Shown here: piece after piece, positions 24,590 through 28,188 of the stretch
How positions within the stretch are numbered: position 1 is the stretch's first letter
Layout of the letters: each line of letters opens with the position of its first letter
Assembly (NCBI GenBank): GCA_041309605.1
Contig: JBFYZH010000008.1
Coordinates: 1-28,188 of the forward strand
Direction of reading: 5' to 3'
Source of the DNA: JALOPX01 sp041309605
Lineage (GTDB): Bacteria; Krumholzibacteriota; Krumholzibacteriia; Krumholzibacteriales; Krumholzibacteriaceae
DNA length: 28,188 nt
Program-made: the position numbers and the translations under genes
Notes under the pieces: generated by a model
The model's database searches: none
Seen by the model: only the letters and a program-made list of their open reading frames with translations
Told to the model about the DNA's origin: nothing

Positions 24590-25533
24590 CAGTCCTTCTC
24601 CTCGGTGACGAGCTGAATGAAAATATCCTCCAGGCTGAGTTCCTCGTTGCGAAGCTCGATAAGCGGCACCCCTGCCGCGACGAGTCTCCTGGCTATATCG
24701 TTTCTCAAATCCATGCCGGGTAACGACTCGACCCGAAAGTTCGAAATATTTCCATCGCACGCGGTTTCCCTGACACCGGTCACTCCCTCGATCCCGTTCA
24801 GAATGTCGGCGGTACTGACATCGACTGCTGCCGGTAGTGTCATTACTCGCGTTACGGGGAACTTCCGCAGTTTTTCTCGCAGGTTGTCCGGGGTATCGAC
24901 GGCCACCAGCCGGCCCTTGTCGAGGATTATCACCCTGCCGCAGACCTGGTTGACCTCGGGGAGGATATGGCTGCTCAGAATCACGGTCCGGTCCGTGCCC
25001 AGGCTCTTGATCAACTGCCTGATATCTATGATCTGTTTGGGATCGAGACCGATCGTCGGTTCGTCCAGTATCAGAAGTTCGGGATCGTGTATTATCGCCT
25101 GGGCTATGCCCACTCTTTGCTGGTACCCTTTTGACAGGTGGCCGATCATCTTCCCGAAGACTGATCCGAGACCGCAGGAATCCACGGCCATGTCGACTGA
25201 CGACCTGACCCTTTCGCGTGATACGCCTCTGAGCCGGGCGACAAACGGAAGGTATTCATTTACTTTCATGTCGGAGTAAAGCGGCGATTTTTCGGGAAGA
25301 TACCCGGTCCTTTTTCTGACTTCCATCGAATCCTTCATTATATCGTATCCGAATATCGTGGCGCGCCCCGAAGAGGGGGGAAGGTAGCAGGTAAGCATCT
25401 TCATCGTCGTCGTCTTTCCCGCGCCGTTCGGACCGAGGAAGCCGAGAACCTCGCCCCTGCTTACCTCGAAGCTCAAATCGTTCACCGCTTTTACGGGACC
25501 GTAATACTTGGATAGTTTTTCGACCTTGATCAA
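24589..25533 (-). CDS. ABC transporter ATP-binding protein, GldA-like
   Basis: ATPase subunit of 314 residues. Walker A GPNGAGKTT lies at residues 34-42, the signature is LSKGYQQRVG, Walker B LLILDEPTIGLD, and the switch His is in SSHILPE. A C-terminal DUF4162-like extension (about 225-314) is present. The start is taken as TTG 25533, because GGAGG lies 6 bases upstream and MIKVEKLSKYYG is where ABC ATPases usually begin; a longer ATG frame would add an Arg-rich non-homologous stretch. First gene of the six-gene minus-strand operon. Confidence 0.93.
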   Translation of the reverse strand: MIKVEKLSKYYGPVKAVNDLSFEVSRGEVLGFLGPNGAGKTTTMKMLTCYLPPSSGRATIFGYDIMKDSMEVRKRTGYLPEKSPLYSDMKVNEYLPFVARLRGVSRERVRSSVDMAVDSCGLGSVFGKMIGHLSKGYQQRVGIAQAIIHDPELLILDEPTIGLDPKQIIDIRQLIKSLGTDRTVILSSHILPEVNQVCGRVIILDKGRLVAVDTPDNLREKLRKFPVTRVMTLPAAVDVSTADILNGIEGVTGVRETACDGNISNFRVESLPGMDLRNDIARRLVAAGVPLIELRNEELSLEDIFIQLVTEEKD

Positions 25534-25602
25534 ACGGCGCCTCCGGAAAATCACGATCGGACCGTATGCCGGACGGGTTATTACCACGGAAAACAATAAT
25601 TT

Positions 25603-25631
25603 AAACTAATTTCTTTTCACGCGGGTGTCAA
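25603..25631 (-). promoter_or_regulatory. Putative promoter of the ABC-AmmeMemoRadiSam operon
   Basis: On the minus strand, a consensus TTGACA (25631-25626), a 17-base spacer and TAGTTT (25608-25603), in AT-rich DNA 70 bases before the ATPase start. No other strong promoter or terminator was seen inside the operon, so it probably drives all six genes. Confidence 0.55.
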
Positions 25632-25746
25632 TCTGCTATTCTCCCTTCCCGGAAGTTTTTCTGACCTTGACATGGAACAATCCATCAGGCAATGACGTAA
25701 AGGGATTGTGAGCGAGATGCAGCCCGAACTTCGAAAGGATCGAAAC

Positions 25747-26226
25747 ATGCGAAAATCCGTTCTGATCTTCCTTATCGTATCCATGCTGGTTACAGCGTCG
25801 CCGATCCTCGCGGCTGAAGCGGAGGACGTAATCTACTCGGTGCTTTTCCCCGGGGTGGGACAGTTCAACACGGGAAGGTATACACGCGGAGCGCTCTTCA
25901 TGGGAGCCGAAATTCTGGCTCTTGGAGGCCTCGGTGTCACGAACATCCAATATGACCGCAAGGTCGATGCTTATGAGAACGCCAGGGCGCTTTACGAAAA
26001 TTCAACATATATCGGTGACGCCAGTTATTATTACGACCAGATGGTTTCGGCGTGGGACAGCGCCGACGATCTGAACAAATACCGGAAAGTGCTGGCCGGA
26101 GCGGCCGTCGGCATATGGATCATTAACGTGGCTGACATGATATGGGGAAAGGAAGCGGAGAATCCGCCCCTTGCCCTGGAGGTAAGGCCTGACGGATTCA
26201 TGGTCTGCAAGACTTTCCAGTTCTAG
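25747..26226 (+). CDS. DUF5683-like membrane protein
   Basis: A 159-residue protein with a signal peptide (MRKSVLIFLIVSMLVTASPIL, cleavage near LAA-EAED) and the VLFPGVGQFNTGRYTRGALF motif, which resembles the PGxGQ-N-Y motif of DUF5683. Two hydrophobic helices (about residues 55-75 and 118-138) flank a Tyr-rich middle. DUF5683 proteins are common in FCB bacteria and have no known function. ATG 25747 is chosen for its signal peptide and the AAAGGAT before it. It is followed 14 bases later by a small lipoprotein gene, probably co-transcribed. Confidence 0.75.
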   Translation: MRKSVLIFLIVSMLVTASPILAAEAEDVIYSVLFPGVGQFNTGRYTRGALFMGAEILALGGLGVTNIQYDRKVDAYENARALYENSTYIGDASYYYDQMVSAWDSADDLNKYRKVLAGAAVGIWIINVADMIWGKEAENPPLALEVRPDGFMVCKTFQF

Positions 26227-26240
26227 AGGAGGATACGACA

Positions 26241-26624
26241 ATGAAGCGAGTTACAATTCTGTTATCAGCCATGATTATAGCGGTTTCGATGTCGTGCGGC
26301 GGCGATCACGGGGAGTCGCCCGCGGCCTTCGACTTCGAGGCCCCGCAGGCTCCCACTGAACTGACGCTCACTCCCGGTTCCTGCCAGATGATCCTCGAAT
26401 GGGATTATCCTTCAGAGCTTCTTGCGGAAATCAGCGAATTCAGGATCTATTACTACTACGAGGGCTACGGGGTGGAGGAACTGGTGGATGAAACCACTTC
26501 AACCTCCTTCACGGACACACGGCTGATCGGAAACATGGTCTACTGCTACAAGGTCTCCGCCGTCGATCTGGAAGGCAGGGAAGGCTGGAGGTCTGAAACG
26601 GAATGCGGGATGGTCAATCCCTGA
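26241..26624 (+). CDS. Small lipoprotein with one fibronectin type III domain
   Basis: The 127-residue product has a lipoprotein signal peptide with C19 in VSMSCGGD. The rest is one fibronectin type III fold: PQAPTELTLTPG, ILEWDYPS, FRIYYYYEG, TSFTDTRLI and YCYKVSAVDLEGREG. Two further cysteines (in GSCQM and YCYK) plus a late one (TECG) could form a disulfide. AGGAGG is 7 bases before the ATG. Such FN3 lipoproteins are often surface or periplasmic binding modules; the partner is unknown. Confidence 0.82.
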   Translation: MKRVTILLSAMIIAVSMSCGGDHGESPAAFDFEAPQAPTELTLTPGSCQMILEWDYPSELLAEISEFRIYYYYEGYGVEELVDETTSTSFTDTRLIGNMVYCYKVSAVDLEGREGWRSETECGMVNP

Positions 26625-26726
26625 CCGGGAAAGAGATTCCAGCCTAATGACGATGGAGCCCGCCTGCCGTGAATATCCTTCGCGTGGCATGAAACATGCT
26701 CATGTAAAATCGGCGGAGGAATGATC

Positions 26727-27296
26727 ATGACTTTGACCGGATCCATTAATAAAAGAAGACGGAACGGCGGCGGTGTCGAGATAGGCATACCGGTACATTC
26801 ACAGAGAAATAAATATACCGTAGTGCTCGACGGTATACAAAACGAAATAGAGACGATCGATTCCTTCGCGATCAAGTTCGGACTGCTGACGAACATGCCT
26901 GTCACCAAGGCAAGGCACCTGCTGAAAAAATTACCCGAGAATATATGGTCGGGCACTTCACAGTCAAGAGCGCAGGGTCTTCTTTCGCTCATCGTGGAGG
27001 CCGGAGGTGCCGGAAGGGTGGTCGTCGAAGAGTCGCACGATTCGCCGGTGCCTGGCGCGGCCGGTCAGAGTGTGCCTGGATCCGGCGGGAAAACGTGCGT
27101 CAAATGCGGATTTCCGATGAAAATGGACGATCAGCTATGCCAGTTCTGCCTCACGCCGGTAAACGGAGGCGAAAAGCCGAGAACGAGTCATGCGCCCACA
27201 GCGAGGCGTATCGTATCGGTTCCTCCGGCGAGACTTGTCTTCTACCTGGTTGTCGTGTTTGCCGCCCTTATCGCCGCTTTTATAATTAAAGTGTAG
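26727..27296 (+). CDS. Tail-anchored zinc-ribbon protein with L7/L12-like domain
   Basis: I do not recognise this 189-residue protein as a named family. Residues about 24-100 (YTVVLDGIQNEIETID...) show the pattern of a ribosomal L7/L12 C-terminal or ClpS-like fold: a hydrophobic strand, VTKARHLLKKLPENIWSG and LLSLIVEAGGAGRVVV. A Gly/Pro/Ser linker leads to a zinc ribbon (CVKCGFPMKMDDQLCQFC). The C-terminal 21 residues (RLVFYLVVVFAALIAAFIIKV) form one membrane helix, so it is probably tail-anchored facing the cytoplasm. ATG 26727 is preferred over ATG 26721 because GGAGG (26715-26719) is 7 bases before it. Confidence 0.72.
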   Translation: MTLTGSINKRRRNGGGVEIGIPVHSQRNKYTVVLDGIQNEIETIDSFAIKFGLLTNMPVTKARHLLKKLPENIWSGTSQSRAQGLLSLIVEAGGAGRVVVEESHDSPVPGAAGQSVPGSGGKTCVKCGFPMKMDDQLCQFCLTPVNGGEKPRTSHAPTARRIVSVPPARLVFYLVVVFAALIAAFIIKV

Positions 27297-27307
27297 TGCT
27301 GCGCCGC

Positions 27308-28188
27308 TCAGTAAAGATCGAGACCTGCTGGCCCGCGTTCCGAGTATGGAACGAGGGCCGGGTACGATTCGAGCAGAGGGAGTGGAACGTCGACCCTGTG
27401 TCCCTCGAGAAGCGATTTGAGTTGAAAGGCGTTTACGAGGGCTTGTCCCTGGAAGTGGTTGTTGGCGATGATGAAGAGTTTTGCGGTTTTTCGCAGCATC
27501 TCCTCGGCGCGTATTTTCCACTCGTCGATCTCGCCCTCGTTGTATAGATAATCGTAACGGGCGTCGCGCCCGGCGTTTTTTCTGAACCAGTTTTCCATGT
27601 TTCTGCCATGCAATCTTATATATCCGAATTCAGGCAGGGTGACGATTGCCGCAGGCCTGAGTGAGTCTCCTATCACCGGTTGATCGATGTTGCACAGGCA
27701 GAGTCCGTTGTTCGAGAAGAACGATATGGCGTCTTCGGATTGCCACGAACCGTGTCGCACCTCGATACAGACGGGGCGCTCCCTGAAAGAAAGGGAAAGC
27801 TCCTCTATGTATCCCATGTTTTCGGGTACGTTCCTGAACGACCACGGAAACTGCAGAAGAAACGCTCCAATCCTTCCGTCTTCCCAGAGGGGATCGAATG
27901 TGTGTACGAACCCGTCGAGATCGTTTCGCCTGAAATTCCTTCCGTGCGTGAATCCCTGCAGAACCTTTATATTCATCAGAAAATCAGGAGTGGAAGAGAG
28001 CCTGTCGTTCCAGCTTTCCACCATGCCGATTGAAGGTGTGCGGTAGAAGGAACTGTTCAGTTCTACGCAGTTGAAATAACGGGCGATATAGAGAAGCCTG
28101 TCTACGCCGGTCCCCGCCGGATAGACCCTTCCCTCCCAGTCCCTGTAAGACCACCCGGCCGGGCCTGTATAAAACCGTCCGCGCGTTT
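27308..28188 (-). CDS. DUF72 (YecE-like) protein, 5' end beyond the window
   Basis: A TIM-barrel protein of unknown function. The frame stays open to the window end: before the ATG at 28024 the codons read TGPAGWSYRDWEGRVYP and YFNCVELNSSFYRTPS, which are the N-terminal hallmarks of DUF72. The ATG at 28024 is therefore internal, and the gene continues past 28188. Later hallmarks are LLQFPWSFRN, CIEVRHGSW, YIRLHGRN and FIIANNHFQGQALVNAFQL. Convergent with the zinc-ribbon gene, 11 bases apart. Confidence 0.9.
   Translation of the reverse strand, partial: TRGRFYTGPAGWSYRDWEGRVYPAGTGVDRLLYIARYFNCVELNSSFYRTPSIGMVESWNDRLSSTPDFLMNIKVLQGFTHGRNFRRNDLDGFVHTFDPLWEDGRIGAFLLQFPWSFRNVPENMGYIEELSLSFRERPVCIEVRHGSWQSEDAISFFSNNGLCLCNIDQPVIGDSLRPAAIVTLPEFGYIRLHGRNMENWFRKNAGRDARYDYLYNEGEIDEWKIRAEEMLRKTAKLFIIANNHFQGQALVNAFQLKSLLEGHRVDVPLPLLESYPALVPYSERGPAGLDLY

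Noticed and set aside
25667..25695. A consensus TTGACA on the + strand as promoter of the DUF5683 gene
   Set aside because: At 16-18 base spacing no acceptable -10 follows (CAATGA at 17), so it is not called as a promoter.
26687..26699. GCATG-AAA-CATGC palindrome before the zinc-ribbon gene
   Set aside because: The 5-bp stem has no T tract and is too short to call a terminator or operator.
1..28188. Mobile element, prophage, CRISPR, tRNA or rRNA content
   Set aside because: I saw no transposase, integrase, direct-repeat array, cloverleaf or rRNA-like sequence on either strand.

Overview
The window looks like a chromosomal segment of an uncultured Gram-negative (diderm, LPS-making) bacterium. 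Lineage cues are a ClpC-type (not ClpA) unfoldase, an LpxC-FabZ fusion, a DUF5683 protein, a GldA/F/G-like ABC operon with DUF4340, and a Minf_1886-family protein. Together these suggest the FCB/PVC part of the tree, for example a candidate phylum near Krumholzibacteriota, Zixibacteria or Latescibacteria. That placement is inference and is not resolved by the sequence alone. The DNA is moderately GC-rich with strong GGAGG-type ribosome binding sites, and almost every base is coding.

Region 1 (1-12943, all + strand) is an outer-membrane biogenesis block. It begins with the 3' end of clpC and a 330-base non-coding, hairpin-rich gap with a good sigma70-like promoter. Then follow bamA, ompH/skp, lpxD, an lpxC-fabZ fusion, lpxA, a GnnA-like Gfo/Idh oxidoreductase, lpxB, a DUF374 acyltransferase (candidate late lipid A acyltransferase) and lpxK. 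Together they make most of lipid A, the precursor of the outer leaflet, and the machine that inserts outer-membrane proteins. A UDP-2,3-diacylglucosamine hydrolase (LpxH/LpxI/LpxG), a Kdo transferase and a GnnB aminotransferase are not in the window.

Region 2 (about 12942-18073) has an isolated minus-strand lipoprotein gene with its own promoter and a clear rho-independent terminator. A + strand run of three overlapping genes follows: nadB (L-aspartate oxidase), a Minf_1886/TIGR04138-family protein, and a membrane protein with a spermidine-synthase-like domain between two membrane blocks.

Region 3 (18089-25631, minus strand) is one tightly packed six-gene operon read from 25533 down: ABC ATPase, ABC-2 permease, GldG-like protein, DUF4340 protein, then the AmmeMemoRadiSam radical SAM enzyme and a Memo-AMMECR1 fusion. 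The radical SAM enzyme has a twin-arginine signal, and the Memo fusion has a Sec-type signal peptide if a TTG start with an excellent ribosome binding site is used. This suggests an envelope-located version of the poorly understood AmmeMemoRadiSam system, and is the most interesting observation here.

Region 4 (25747-28188) holds a DUF5683 membrane protein, a small fibronectin-III lipoprotein, a tail-anchored protein with an L7/L12-like domain and a zinc ribbon, and, on the minus strand, a DUF72 protein that runs off the window end. I saw no tRNA, rRNA, CRISPR array, insertion sequence or prophage.
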